Assembly (NCBI GenBank): GCA_016196035.1
Contig: JACPYM010000040.1
Location: 1-64,000 of the forward strand
DNA from: Acidobacteriota bacterium
GTDB lineage: Bacteria > Acidobacteriota > Blastocatellia > RBC074
Length of the DNA stretch: 64,000 nucleotides
Reading direction: 5' to 3'
A program made the translations under genes and the position numbers. Positions 25,794 through 34,952 of the stretch are shown piece after piece (position 1 is the stretch's first letter; each line of letters begins with the position of its first letter). Below the pieces are notes generated by a model. It searched no databases. It saw only the letters and a program-made list of their open reading frames with translations, and was not told the origin of the DNA.

Positions 25794-27479
25794 CTATTTA
25801 TTCTCGCCCGCCGCTGGCCCTTTCCCCACCCGCTTGGCCGCAATCTTTTGCTGGCCGAAGACCGCGTTCAGGTCGGTCACTTCGCCTTGCTCATTTTTAG
25901 TAAAGCTCACCTCAGCGCCTTCGGCATCCTTGAAGTAAAACTTCGTTTCCGACTCCGGCGTCGCCGGCAGCGCAGCCTGATTCGGGATGACAAAAAAGAG
26001 CGTGTTGCCTTCGCGTTCGACGCGGAATTTGACCAGGCCGCCCGAATACTCACCGACATACGCATCCAGTTGCTGCGTGCTCAGCTTCGCCACCGGACGA
26101 TCCGCTGGTTTCGGGCGCGCCGTGTCCATAAAGCCCACCAACATTTCGTCGTAGGTCGGTTCGCCAAAGCGCACGGTTTTGGTCGGATCAGGATTGCTTT
26201 TGTTTTTAGCCGAATTGTCGAAGTGCGCCGTCACGATCAGCTTCGCGCCTTTGGGCACGGCTAGCGGCTGTTTCAGTTTGTAGAGTGTCTGCCAGTTGAA
26301 ATCATAAGCGGGCACGTTGATCAGCGTCTCGCGTTTGCCGTCGGCGTAGGCGATTTCGTATTTCATGTCCTTGCCGCGCACGTGCAGATGCGGCATGTAA
26401 TTGATCAATTCGACATCGCGCCGCAGCGTGTGGCAGGCGTTGGCCTCGTGGTTCTCTGCGCCGGGCGGAATGGCAAAAAGGTCATTGACGATCAAGAGCG
26501 TCTCAACCATTTTCTCGACCGGTTGTTTGGCGAAGACCAGCGCGATGCTGGTGCGGTCGGTTTCGGCGTTGCTGTTCGTCTTGGCGTAATGCATCTGGAA
26601 GATCAGATTTGAGCCCGCCGGAATTCGTTTCGCCATCCCCGCCGGATAGATGTCGGCATTGCGGCCCGGCGCGTAAGCCGACAGCAAGGGCGTGCCGCCG
26701 CCGCCGCTGTTGCGTTTCGCGCCGCAAGCGTCATTGACGACTGGCGCGTCGGGCTTGGTGCGATTGACCGAGCCATCGCGGTATTCGGTCGAAGATTTTT
26801 GCGACTGAAAAACAGAAATCGGATTGTGCACGTCGCCGCCGCCCTTTTTGGCATCGTCCTGCGCCAGCCGGTACATCAGCGGCGTTTCGATAAACACGAC
26901 GGCGTGATGCACAACCTTGCGATTGCCGGGGCGGAACTCGCCCGCCTGAATCCACTTGTCTTCGGTAAAGCCAGTCGGCACGCGGATGTAAATGTAATCG
27001 TCGGCGTTCTTGCCCGACAGCGTGAATGGCTCCGGCATTTGCAACACGACATCCGGCTGACCGATTTCCCAAGCCGCGTTGCGCACAGGCACGGGCGGCA
27101 AATCTTTTGGGCTGCCTTCTTTTGCGCCGCCATCCACCCAGGCCGTTACGGTGTCAATCTCGGCTTGCGTCAGCCGCGCTTCGTTTTCAAACTGGCCGAA
27201 GTGCGGGTCGGCGTGCCAGGGCGGCATCTGGCGATTGGCGACTTGTTCTTTGATGGATTTGGCCCAGGGCCGCACGTCTTTGTACGACAGCACCGAAAAC
27301 GGCGCGATGTCATCGGGGCGGTGGCATTGCGCGCAATTCTTGAAAAAGATCGGCGCGACATCTTTGGTGAAGGTGACTTGTTTGGCGGGCGCTTTTGTCG
27401 AATCGGCTTGCGCGCTGGGCAAGCTGAACAGCAATCCGGCAATGAACAGCGCGGCGAAAAGCAGCGAGGGTTTGCGCAT
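25794..27479 (-). CDS. cytochrome c / PHM-like copper monooxygenase fusion, paralogue B
   Basis: ATG 27479 follows AAGGAG and gives 561 residues with a signal peptide. A c-type heme site C49-AQ-C52-H53 sits in a domain ending MPPWHADPHFG. The following region resembles copper type II ascorbate-dependent monooxygenases: KVVHHAVVFIETP, FQMHYAKT and PHMHVRGKDM-like copper ligands (NYMPHLHVRGKDMKYE). A C-terminal 100-residue beta domain (LDAYVGEYSGGLVKF) is DUF3471-like. It should work in the periplasm. Substrate unknown. Its paralogue lies at 28154, with a GNAT gene between. Confidence 0.85.
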   Translation of the reverse strand: MRKPSLLFAALFIAGLLFSLPSAQADSTKAPAKQVTFTKDVAPIFFKNCAQCHRPDDIAPFSVLSYKDVRPWAKSIKEQVANRQMPPWHADPHFGQFENEARLTQAEIDTVTAWVDGGAKEGSPKDLPPVPVRNAAWEIGQPDVVLQMPEPFTLSGKNADDYIYIRVPTGFTEDKWIQAGEFRPGNRKVVHHAVVFIETPLMYRLAQDDAKKGGGDVHNPISVFQSQKSSTEYRDGSVNRTKPDAPVVNDACGAKRNSGGGGTPLLSAYAPGRNADIYPAGMAKRIPAGSNLIFQMHYAKTNSNAETDRTSIALVFAKQPVEKMVETLLIVNDLFAIPPGAENHEANACHTLRRDVELINYMPHLHVRGKDMKYEIAYADGKRETLINVPAYDFNWQTLYKLKQPLAVPKGAKLIVTAHFDNSAKNKSNPDPTKTVRFGEPTYDEMLVGFMDTARPKPADRPVAKLSTQQLDAYVGEYSGGLVKFRVEREGNTLFFVIPNQAALPATPESETKFYFKDAEGAEVSFTKNEQGEVTDLNAVFGQQKIAAKRVGKGPAAGENK

Positions 27480-27585
27480 TGGTAGAGGCTCCTTCTGATC
27501 GTTGAATCGAATCTTGCGGCAAGAGTGCCGATTGCGCATACGCACAAGGCGGCAGAAAAGGTGCAGCTTTTTTCCCCGGCGGATT

Positions 27586-28038
27586 TCAGCGCAGCAGCTT
27601 TTGCATACAGACGCTGTTTTCGACACCGGCGTATTGCCCATAGTTGGGCATGATTTCGTAGCCGCAGCGTTGATAGAGGCGAATGGCTTCGGGCTGTCGC
27701 TTGCCCGTCTCCAACACGCAAGCAGCAGTCTCGAGTTCGCCCGCCCACGCTTCCAATTCCGTCAGGATTGTTTGGGCGATGCGCTTTCCGCGCCAAGCGG
27801 GCCGGACGAACATGCGTTTGATTTCGACGCTGTTGCCGGCATACGGCTTGAACGCGCCGCAACCGACTGCCTCGTCATTCACATACGCCATGACGACGTG
27901 CTGAAGCTGGTCAATTTTGTTGAACTGCGCGTAATAGGCGTGCTCAGCGCCATCGCGCTCGCGCAAGTCCTGGTCGAGCAAGCGGACAAGCGCTTGAAAA
28001 TCAGCATTGCCTGAGTGAGTGCGTGTCAGTTTAAGCAT
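27586..28038 (-). CDS. GNAT family N-acetyltransferase
   Basis: The 150-residue protein has the GNAT acetyl-CoA signature in IKRMFVRPAWRGKRIAQTILTE-type sequence (motif A R-x-x-R/G-K-R-I-A) and the motif B end EAIRLYQRCGYE. The substrate is not predictable. It is on the same strand as both flanking cytochrome genes, 115 bases from the upstream one and with a terminator hairpin in that gap, so it probably has its own promoter. Confidence 0.92.
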   Translation of the reverse strand: MLKLTRTHSGNADFQALVRLLDQDLRERDGAEHAYYAQFNKIDQLQHVVMAYVNDEAVGCGAFKPYAGNSVEIKRMFVRPAWRGKRIAQTILTELEAWAGELETAACVLETGKRQPEAIRLYQRCGYEIMPNYGQYAGVENSVCMQKLLR

Positions 28039-28090
28039 ACGGCGGGTGCAGTGCGCTGGCGGCCCCTGCGAGATGAAAAAAGGCCTCGCT

Positions 28091-28131
28091 AAAAACGGAT
28101 TGCGGAATGCATTAGCGCATTCCGCAATCCG
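28091..28131 (-). terminator. rho-independent terminator after cytochrome paralogue A
   Basis: On the minus strand CGGATTGCGGAATGC and GCATTCCGCAATCCG form a perfect 15-bp stem with a 6-base loop, followed by TTTTT. It lies 22 bases after the stop at 28154. Confidence 0.93.
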
Positions 28132-28153
28132 CGCTTCAAATTTTACGAAGAGA

Positions 28154-29821
28154 TCATTGACCGCTACTGCCAGCCGTGTCCTCTTTCAGTTTGCTGACTT
28201 TTTGCCCATTCATTTCAGCGCCGATGACTTCGCCTTTGTCGTTTTTGACGATGGTGAATTCGGCGTCGCTGCCTTGCATGAAAAACTTCGTCTCGGATTG
28301 CGGCACGAATTCCATCGTGGCGCGGAAGGGAATGCTGACGATCAGCGCGTTGCCTTTGCGCGTCACGTTCACATTCATCTTCATCGCGTCGAGCATGTAC
28401 TTGCCGGCGTAACTATCCAGCACCTTCGGGTCAACTTGCGCAATGGGGGGCATCTCGGTGACGTAATCCATGAACCCCAACATCATTTCATCATACGTCG
28501 GCTCGCCGAAACGCACGTCTTTGGTCGGGTCGGGATTGAATTTGTTCTTCGTCGAATTGTCGTAATAGGCGGTCACCATCAGCTTCGTCCCGGCGGGCAA
28601 CCGCTTCGGCTCTTTGAGCAGGTAATTGGTTTGCCAAGCGAAGTCATATTTCGACGAACTCATCAGCACTTCGCTTTTGCCGTCGGGATAGATCGCTTTG
28701 TATTCCATGCTCTTGCCGCGCAAATGCATGTGCGGCAGGAAGGCATAAATTGTCGTCGCGCGTTTGAACGTGCGGCACGCCGTCACGCGATGATTGTCGG
28801 CGCCAGCGGGAATCTTAAAGGTGTTATTGCCGATGGAACCTGTCGTCATCAGCTTGTCGCCGTGCTCTTTGGCAAACACCAAACCGATCATGGATTGATC
28901 TTTTTCCACCGCCGTGCCGCCCAGCGTCTGATTTGAATAGTGAATCTGGAAACGGATGAGCGAGCCTGCTTGCAACTTGCGCACGATCCCTTCCGGGAAG
29001 GAGTCAGCGTTGTGACCGGGCGCGTACCCTGCGAGCAAGTCGCCGCCCGTGCCACCGCGTCCGCCCGTGCCCGCCGCACAACCGTCGTCTTGCACCGGCT
29101 GATCGGGTTTCATGCGGATCAAAAAGCCATCGCGGTACATCGGCGAATCCTTCAACTGCGCTTCCATCGCCTTGTAACGCGCCTCGGTCGTCAGCTTCGA
29201 CATATTCGCTGAGCCGGGCGGCACGATGAAGGCCAGAATGTGATGGACGATTTTCGGATTCGTCGGGCGCGCTTCGATGCGCGAGATGTATTTGTCTTCG
29301 GTCAGCTTAGGGTCTACATCAAAGTATTGATACTCATCCGCGCCTGGCTTGTAGGTGTAAGGCTCGGGAATTTGCACAACCAAATCAGGCGTGCCGATGT
29401 TCCAACCCGCCGCGAATTTCGGCGCGGGAGGCAGTTCTTTCGGATCACCTTCCGCCGCGCCACCATCCACCCAGGCCACAATCGTGTCAATCTCGGCTTG
29501 CGACAGCGTGCGGTCGTTGGCGAACTGGCCCACGTGTGGATCGGCATGCCAGGGCGGCATCGTGCGGTTGGAGACTTTCTCTTTGATGGATTTCGCCCAA
29601 GGCCGCACGTCCTTATAACTCAAGGTCGAGAACGGCGCGCTCTCACCCGGACGGTGGCACTCAGCGCATTGCTTATTAAAAATCGGCGCGACATCTTTGG
29701 TAAACGTGACGGCCTTGGCATTTTTGCTGCCACTGGCGTGCGTGCTGGCCAGCCAAGCCAGGCTGATCGTGACGCTAAACAGCAGCGCCAACACAAAGGA
29801 AAAACGACGTTGAATCCGCAT
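28154..29821 (-). CDS. cytochrome c / PHM-like copper monooxygenase fusion, paralogue A
   Basis: ATG 29821 gives 555 residues with a signal peptide. Heme site C52-AE-C55-H56 opens a cytochrome c domain. The copper part has candidate CuA ligands His193-His194 (IVHHILAF) and His294 (FQIHYSN), candidate CuB ligands His364 and His366 (LPHMHLRGK), and Met446/447 or Met451 as thioether candidates (YDEMMLGFMDY). This is the ligand order of peptidylglycine monooxygenase. The final 90 residues form a DUF3471-like domain. A promoter with ideal spacing lies upstream. It is clearly a duplicate of the gene at 25794. Confidence 0.87.
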   Translation of the reverse strand: MRIQRRFSFVLALLFSVTISLAWLASTHASGSKNAKAVTFTKDVAPIFNKQCAECHRPGESAPFSTLSYKDVRPWAKSIKEKVSNRTMPPWHADPHVGQFANDRTLSQAEIDTIVAWVDGGAAEGDPKELPPAPKFAAGWNIGTPDLVVQIPEPYTYKPGADEYQYFDVDPKLTEDKYISRIEARPTNPKIVHHILAFIVPPGSANMSKLTTEARYKAMEAQLKDSPMYRDGFLIRMKPDQPVQDDGCAAGTGGRGGTGGDLLAGYAPGHNADSFPEGIVRKLQAGSLIRFQIHYSNQTLGGTAVEKDQSMIGLVFAKEHGDKLMTTGSIGNNTFKIPAGADNHRVTACRTFKRATTIYAFLPHMHLRGKSMEYKAIYPDGKSEVLMSSSKYDFAWQTNYLLKEPKRLPAGTKLMVTAYYDNSTKNKFNPDPTKDVRFGEPTYDEMMLGFMDYVTEMPPIAQVDPKVLDSYAGKYMLDAMKMNVNVTRKGNALIVSIPFRATMEFVPQSETKFFMQGSDAEFTIVKNDKGEVIGAEMNGQKVSKLKEDTAGSSGQ

Positions 29822-29910
29822 CTGGAAAGTCCCCTCACTCTTGAAAATCTTGTTGTTTGCCCAAACCGGTTGCGGCACGATCTGTGCCCGTGAAGCGATT
29901 TGCGGGCGTA

Positions 29911-29939
29911 AATGTATGCATACCCGCCTCTGCTGTCAA
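29911..29939 (-). promoter_or_regulatory. sigma70-type promoter of cytochrome paralogue A
   Basis: On the minus strand TTGACA (29939-29934) and TACATT (29916-29911) are separated by exactly 17 bases, about 90 bases before the ATG. Confidence 0.7.
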
Positions 29940-30033
29940 GCGAGTTTTCCTAATGGATTCAGCAACTTCCAGCAAATCCTGTCTTGTGCTTCGGCTATTG
30001 GCTGACCGGTCAGACAGTTACAGCGAACAAAAC

Positions 30034-30051
30034 TGAATGACCCCTCAGTCA
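30034..30051. promoter_or_regulatory. TetR-like operator candidate
   Basis: TGAATGA-CCCC-TCAGTCA is a TGAnTGA-N4-TCAnTCA palindrome of the type bound by TetR/AcrR repressors. A second palindrome TGACCGGTCA lies at 30003-30012. No tetR gene is in the window. The rest of the 29940-30260 gap holds no gene that I can see. Confidence 0.4.
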
Positions 30052-30260
30052 GATTTCCTTCAAAACCAAACCCCGCTGATGGCGAAAGCCAAGCCCCGCA
30101 GCGAAAAAAGCGCAAAACCTGCTTGCCTCCTTTTCACGGCAAGGCCTGGCTTTCGTGCCCAGACAACCCAAATTAAAAAGCCTGGTTGGCGCCTCTGCCG
30201 CTAGCGCTCCCACGGCGGGCAACATAACCGGCAGAGACCGATCCGCAAGATCGCCACCGC

Positions 30261-30956
30261 CTACGGCAAATCAATCAAGATCAATTCGCTCGCTTGCGTG
30301 GCCGCCAGCGACAGATTTTCCAAACCAACGAGGCGCGCCTGATCGCCAGTATTCAACACTTCGCCATTCAATGTCAGAGCACCTTCGATCACATAAAGAA
30401 ACGCGCGCCGCCCCGGCTTCAATGTATGCGTCACTTGCTCACCCGCGCTTAACCGCGAAACATAAAACGTCGTGTCCTGATGAATCTTCAAAACCCCCGG
30501 CGCAGCCTGCCCCGACACAATCGGCAACAGCTTACCCGCGCGTTCGGCCTCTGTGAATTGCCGCTGTTCGTATCCTGGCGTTAATCCGTCCTGCTCCGGC
30601 AATAGCCAGATTTGCAACAGCCGCACCGGCTCGGTTTCCGAAGCATTCAACTCGGAATGCGCGATGCCCGTCCCGGCGGTCATGCGCTGCACTTCGCCCG
30701 CGCGAATCAGGCCGCGTCCGCCCGTGCTGTCTTTGTGCGCCAGTTCGCCGCTCAGCACGTAAGTGACGATCTCCATCTCGCGATGCGGATGCGTCGGGAA
30801 GCCGCCGCCACCTGCGATCGTGTCGTGATTGAAGACGCGCAAGGGCCCGAAATTCAGATTGGCCGGATCGTAGTACCGATCAAAACTGAACAGCCAATAG
30901 GCCGACAACCAATCACTCTCCAAATGAAACCGCTCGTTCGCTCTGATGATCTGCAT
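30261..30956 (-). CDS. pirin family protein
   Basis: ATG 30956 follows AAGGAGG and gives 231 residues. The cupin has the pirin metal motif THPHREMEIVTYVLSGEL (His, His, His/Glu ligands) and the paired GTGIAHSE. The length and second half fit YhhW-type pirins, some of which are quercetinases. It is the third gene of a marR-doxX-pirin unit, 25 bases after doxX, which suggests a role in redox or electrophile stress. Confidence 0.93.
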   Translation of the reverse strand: MQIIRANERFHLESDWLSAYWLFSFDRYYDPANLNFGPLRVFNHDTIAGGGGFPTHPHREMEIVTYVLSGELAHKDSTGGRGLIRAGEVQRMTAGTGIAHSELNASETEPVRLLQIWLLPEQDGLTPGYEQRQFTEAERAGKLLPIVSGQAAPGVLKIHQDTTFYVSRLSAGEQVTHTLKPGRRAFLYVIEGALTLNGEVLNTGDQARLVGLENLSLAATQASELILIDLP

Positions 30957-30981
30957 ACAGTTCCTCCTTCTTTCGACAAAC

Positions 30982-31428
30982 TTACGACAATCGTTTTTGC
31001 AATTCGCCGTCCACCGAAGCCGCGCCACCGCCACGCATCAACAACGCCACGGCCAACCCGATGGCCAGCAGGTGATATTCAAATCCTTCGCCTTGCGGTT
31101 GCCCCATCCAATTCATAAAAAAGCCATTTTTGGCGTGCACCATCGCCACGGCCCCTAGCATCACTAAGCCAATGCCAAAAGCGCTGAAGCGCGTCAGGAA
31201 GCCGGTAATCAGTCCCAGCGCGCCAAACGATTCGGCCATAATCACCAGGAAAACAATGACGGCGGGCAGGCCCTGTCCGGTCATCGCCTTCATGGTCGCG
31301 CTGAAACCATAGCCGCCAAACAAACCCAAAAGCTTTTGCGCGCCGTGCGGCAAAATCACCAGCCCCAGCGTCAACCGCAAGATCAACGGCAAGATGTCAT
31401 TCGTGGTCGCCAACATTTTTCGCAGCAT
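30982..31428 (-). CDS. DoxX family membrane protein
   Basis: The 148-residue protein has four membrane helices. LRLTLGLVILPHGAQKLLGL and AESFGALGLITGFLTR are typical of DoxX. These small quinone-pocket-like membrane proteins often accompany stress oxidoreductases. It has GGGAG upstream of the ATG and lies between the marR gene (73 bases upstream) and pirin (25 bases downstream), all on the minus strand. Confidence 0.93.
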   Translation of the reverse strand: MLRKMLATTNDILPLILRLTLGLVILPHGAQKLLGLFGGYGFSATMKAMTGQGLPAVIVFLVIMAESFGALGLITGFLTRFSAFGIGLVMLGAVAMVHAKNGFFMNWMGQPQGEGFEYHLLAIGLAVALLMRGGGAASVDGELQKRLS

Positions 31429-31501
31429 ACTCTTCCCTCCTTCGGCCTGCCCATTCGTTTCCCGGCAGACTGTTTCTCAGTTGACAATTGGGGCAAAAAA
31501 A

Positions 31502-31942
31502 CTACTCGTGGAGCAGTTTGCCCAGCAAATGGAACAACGTCTTCTGTTCCTCCCGCGTCAGCGGTTTGAGCGCCGCGTTGGCCGCCGCAATCACTTCGCT
31601 CAACGTGTCCTGCAAAAACCTGGCGCCCGCCTCCGTCAGCACGACCAGATTCACACGCCGGTCGCCACAAGTGAGGCGTTGCGCATAGCCTTTCTGCTCC
31701 AAGGCGTCCACCACCTTCGTCACATTCGCCCGCGTTGAAAGCATCTGCCGCCCGATTTCGGATTGCGACAGCGGTTCCGCCGCCCCATTCAAAATGCGCA
31801 GCACGTTGTAGTGGTTATCTGTCAGGCCCCACTTGCCGAACCGCTCATCCGACGCGCGCCACATCCGGTCACCCACGCGCATCAGCCGGATCAGCGCCTG
31901 CTCGGCGATGCTCGGGGTTATTTTTACGCGTTGTTTCGTCAT
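31502..31942 (-). CDS. MarR family transcriptional regulator
   Basis: From ATG 31942 the protein has 146 residues with a winged helix: LTDNHYNVLRILNGAAEPLSQSEIG, recognition helix RANVTKVVDALEQKGYAQR and wing CGDRRVNLVVLT. It probably represses its own operon with doxX and pirin. The upstream promoter overlaps the alternative ATG at 31954 and would start transcription at or just before 31942, so the mRNA may be leaderless. The residues upstream in this frame are not coding. Confidence 0.9.
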   Translation of the reverse strand: MTKQRVKITPSIAEQALIRLMRVGDRMWRASDERFGKWGLTDNHYNVLRILNGAAEPLSQSEIGRQMLSTRANVTKVVDALEQKGYAQRLTCGDRRVNLVVLTEAGARFLQDTLSEVIAAANAALKPLTREEQKTLFHLLGKLLHE

Positions 31943-31952
31943 CACGCCGCGC

Positions 31953-31981
31953 ATTATGCACAGCACCTGCCAGGTTGTCAA
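31953..31981 (-). promoter_or_regulatory. near-consensus sigma70 promoter of marR with embedded palindrome
   Basis: On the minus strand TTGACA (31981-31976), a 17-base spacer and CATAAT (31958-31953) are ideally placed. The spacer contains ACCTGGCAGGT, an 11-base palindrome that would suit MarR autorepression. Confidence 0.8.
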
Positions 31982-32090
31982 CTGGGAAACATTCAACCGC
32001 GCAACTGAATGCCGGACTGTACAGCCGCGCCGCCGCCGCACTAAGATGCCGCGCGTTTCAATCAACCAATTTTTCGGAGTCACCCTCGCT

Positions 32091-33437
32091 ATGCTGCTGA
32101 AATTCATCAAACTGGCGCTCTATCCGCTCTTCCGCATCTTCTTTGCGGTTGAATACCACGGCGTCGAAAACGTGCCGCCACACGGCGCAGTCATCCTCGC
32201 GGGCAATCATCCGTCGTATCTCGATCCGCTGCTCGTGTTGTTGGCGGTCGAACGTCCGATCCAGTTCATGGCGTGGGATTTGCTTTTCAAGCTTCCCGTG
32301 CTGGGACAGCTCATTCGCGCGCTCGGCGCCTTCCCCGTGGATTTGCGCAAAGGCAAAGGCGAGGCCGCTTTCCAGCAAGCCTTGCGCGTGTTGAACAGCG
32401 GCGACGCGCTGGGCATCTTCCCCGAAGGCCAACGTAGTGAAGCGGGGCCGATGGGCGAATTGCGCACCGGGGTCGCGCGGCTGGCCATTGAATCGGGCGC
32501 GCCCATCGTGCCGATCACTATTGGCGGGGCTTCGCGCGCCTGGCCGAAGTGGAAGCTGCTGCCCAAACCCGCCAAGCTGGTCGTGCGCTTTCACGCGCCC
32601 CTGCAACTGAACGCCGCCGAATGCGCCGCGCGACGCGCCGACAAAGAGTTTCATCAGCAAGTGATGCAGCAGGTTGCCGCGCGCATCAACCGCTCGCTGC
32701 GCCCTGCACTGCAAGTCGCCGCACACATCGAACGCTGGTACGCGCAACCGCCCTCGAACATCCGCACATATGAATGGGCGCCGCTGCTGGCCGCGTTCAT
32801 CGCCGTGTTGGTCGCCTGGCGGCGCGGCACGTTGTATGCACACAGCTTCGACATTCTGTTGCCGGTCGCGTGTTATTACATTTATCTGGCGGCGGATCTG
32901 ACGCTGATCAAACCAGCGCGGCCGGCGAAGTGGTTGCGTAATTCGATGCCCATCTGGCTGATTTTGCTTTGGCATTATCCGCTCACACGCGCCATCGTCA
33001 CGCCCGCAGGCGAACGTAACGCCTGGCTCGCGCTGGCGGCGCTGGCGGCCTTCTTCCCTTTCTTTTACGAAGACTATTTCGCGCTGCAAAAGTTCGTGCG
33101 CGGCTTGGTGGTCAGTTACTACTTTTCGCTGGCCTTGTTGCTGGCGTGGCCGCATCCGCTGGGCACGCTGACGGCGGTGCTGAGTTTCATCGTGCTCTTT
33201 TGCTGGCGTAACCGCGTGGTCTTTTACCGCTGGACGGTGTTGATTGGGTTGGCTGTGCTGGCCATCGCAATTGCGCTGACAGCGGCCTCGCGTCTGTCGT
33301 TGCTGGCCTTTGTGGCGCTGGCCGTCGCCGTGCTGGCCTATCTGCAAACCTTTACTTCGATTGCCTACGACATTCGCCGTGCGGGCAATGTCTCGCTTGA
33401 CGGCCCGACAGGGAAAATGGGCGAAGGGACGAATTGA
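32091..33437 (+). CDS. PlsC-type acyltransferase with C-terminal membrane domain
   Basis: From ATG 32091 the protein has 448 residues. The N-terminal lysophosphatidic-acid-acyltransferase-like domain has the catalytic HPSYLD (H-x4-D, in GNHPSYLDPLL) and the substrate motif FPEGQRSEAG. The second half (about 230-430) has eight or so membrane helices, longer than the 240 residues usual for PlsC. It likely acylates lysophospholipid or another lipid at the inner membrane. It diverges from marR. An alternative start is ATG 32046. Confidence 0.9.
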   Translation: MLLKFIKLALYPLFRIFFAVEYHGVENVPPHGAVILAGNHPSYLDPLLVLLAVERPIQFMAWDLLFKLPVLGQLIRALGAFPVDLRKGKGEAAFQQALRVLNSGDALGIFPEGQRSEAGPMGELRTGVARLAIESGAPIVPITIGGASRAWPKWKLLPKPAKLVVRFHAPLQLNAAECAARRADKEFHQQVMQQVAARINRSLRPALQVAAHIERWYAQPPSNIRTYEWAPLLAAFIAVLVAWRRGTLYAHSFDILLPVACYYIYLAADLTLIKPARPAKWLRNSMPIWLILLWHYPLTRAIVTPAGERNAWLALAALAAFFPFFYEDYFALQKFVRGLVVSYYFSLALLLAWPHPLGTLTAVLSFIVLFCWRNRVVFYRWTVLIGLAVLAIAIALTAASRLSLLAFVALAVAVLAYLQTFTSIAYDIRRAGNVSLDGPTGKMGEGTN

Positions 33438-33458
33438 CTTCGCCCCTTCGCCGCTTCC

Positions 33459-34805
33459 CTACCCTTTCTTCCCGATGCGATACAGTTTCGACGCCGTGCG
33501 AATCACCAGGTTGTCGCGCACAATCGCGGGCGTCGCCATGCAGAGTTCGTCCAGCGAATTCTTGCCGATGACTTTGAACTCCGGCCCCGCCTGAATCACA
33601 TAGGTATCGCCGTCTTCATTCAAGCAGAAAATCTTGCCGTTGTAGGCCCACGGCGACGAAGTGAACGCACCCACCGGCACTTCGGCGTCAATGCGTTGGC
33701 GGCCATAAACTTCCTTGCCGGTCTTGGCATCGTGCGCGGTGAAAAACCCGCGATCCAATAGCGTGTAGTAGATGTCGCCGTAAATAATCGGCGACGGGTT
33801 ATACGGTCCCGCCTGGCGCTGATACCAGGCGACAAACTGATTGCTGGTCTCACCTTCTTTCAACGAAATGTCGCCGCTCGCCCCGGGCTTGATAGCAAAG
33901 ACCGGTCGCACCTGATCGCCTACATAACCCGACGCAACATAGAGCAGACCGAACTTGGTAAACGGCATCGGGATCGCAATGGAAGACATCCCGCCGAACC
34001 ACCACAGTTCCTTGCCGTTATTTGGGTCGTAGGAAACCACGCGCTTCGTGGCGGGCACAATCAGTTCGGTGCGCGCGCCTGATTCCCACACGTATGGCGT
34101 CGCCCAATTCGTGCCTTTGCCCCGATCTACGCGCCAGAGTTCCTTACCCGTCAGCTTGTCGAGCGCCGTCAGATAGGACGATTCGTCGTTATCGTTCAGC
34201 ATGAACAGCTTGTCTTTGTACACCACGGGCGAAGCGGCGGTGCCCCAGCCAAAGCGTGTTTGCTTCGGCTCAATCTTTTGTTGCCAGAGCAGCTTGCCGT
34301 TCAGGTCGAAACAGAAAACGCCGACATTGCCGAACATCGCATACACACGCTCGCCATCGGTCACAGGCGTTTCCGAGGCGTAGCTGTTTTTCAAATGGCG
34401 CGAGAAGCCGGGCACGGCCTTGAAGACTTCGCGCTCCCACAGCGTCTTGCCGGTTTTGAAGTCTATGCAATAGACCATCCAGCGATGGTCGTCTTTGGGC
34501 GCGGGCCGTTCGCCGCCAAAATACAAGCCCTTCTTGACGGCTTCCTGCGGCCCGGTACTCACAACCGAAGTCAGAAAAATCTTGCCGCCCCAGACAATCG
34601 GCGATGACCAACCGGTGCCGGGCACATCCGTCTTCCAAACGACATTTTCAGTCGTACTCCACTTGTCGGGCAGGCTGGCTTCGTCTTTGGCATCGGCGAC
34701 GCCAGTGGATTGCGGGCCGCGAAATTGGGGCCAACGGTCAGAGGCCGAAACGGCGAATAGCGACGAGATGCAAAAAGCGAGAATTAAGCAACAGCGCAAT
34801 AGCAT
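33459..34805 (-). CDS. exported PQQ-type beta-propeller protein
   Basis: ATG 34805 follows GAGGAT and gives 448 residues with a signal peptide (LILAFCISSLFAVSA). RWPQFRGP near the N-terminus and repeats such as GKTLWEREVF, GKLLWQQKI, GKELWRVDR and GKELWWFGG define an eight-bladed PQQ-like propeller. No cofactor ligands of quinoprotein dehydrogenases are evident, so it is probably structural or binding. It converges on the acyltransferase gene. Confidence 0.92.
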   Translation of the reverse strand: MLLRCCLILAFCISSLFAVSASDRWPQFRGPQSTGVADAKDEASLPDKWSTTENVVWKTDVPGTGWSSPIVWGGKIFLTSVVSTGPQEAVKKGLYFGGERPAPKDDHRWMVYCIDFKTGKTLWEREVFKAVPGFSRHLKNSYASETPVTDGERVYAMFGNVGVFCFDLNGKLLWQQKIEPKQTRFGWGTAASPVVYKDKLFMLNDNDESSYLTALDKLTGKELWRVDRGKGTNWATPYVWESGARTELIVPATKRVVSYDPNNGKELWWFGGMSSIAIPMPFTKFGLLYVASGYVGDQVRPVFAIKPGASGDISLKEGETSNQFVAWYQRQAGPYNPSPIIYGDIYYTLLDRGFFTAHDAKTGKEVYGRQRIDAEVPVGAFTSSPWAYNGKIFCLNEDGDTYVIQAGPEFKVIGKNSLDELCMATPAIVRDNLVIRTASKLYRIGKKG

Positions 34806-34952
34806 AGGGTTATCCTCAGTTCTGGGTAGCGTTTTGTCCGAATTGCAGTGAACAGTGGCGGTGATTATACTCCGCCCATCGCTAAAACTTTTAGTCCATT
34901 CACCTGCCAGCGAGAGACCGAATTTGGTTGGCTCGCAAGCGGAACGCAAGCT

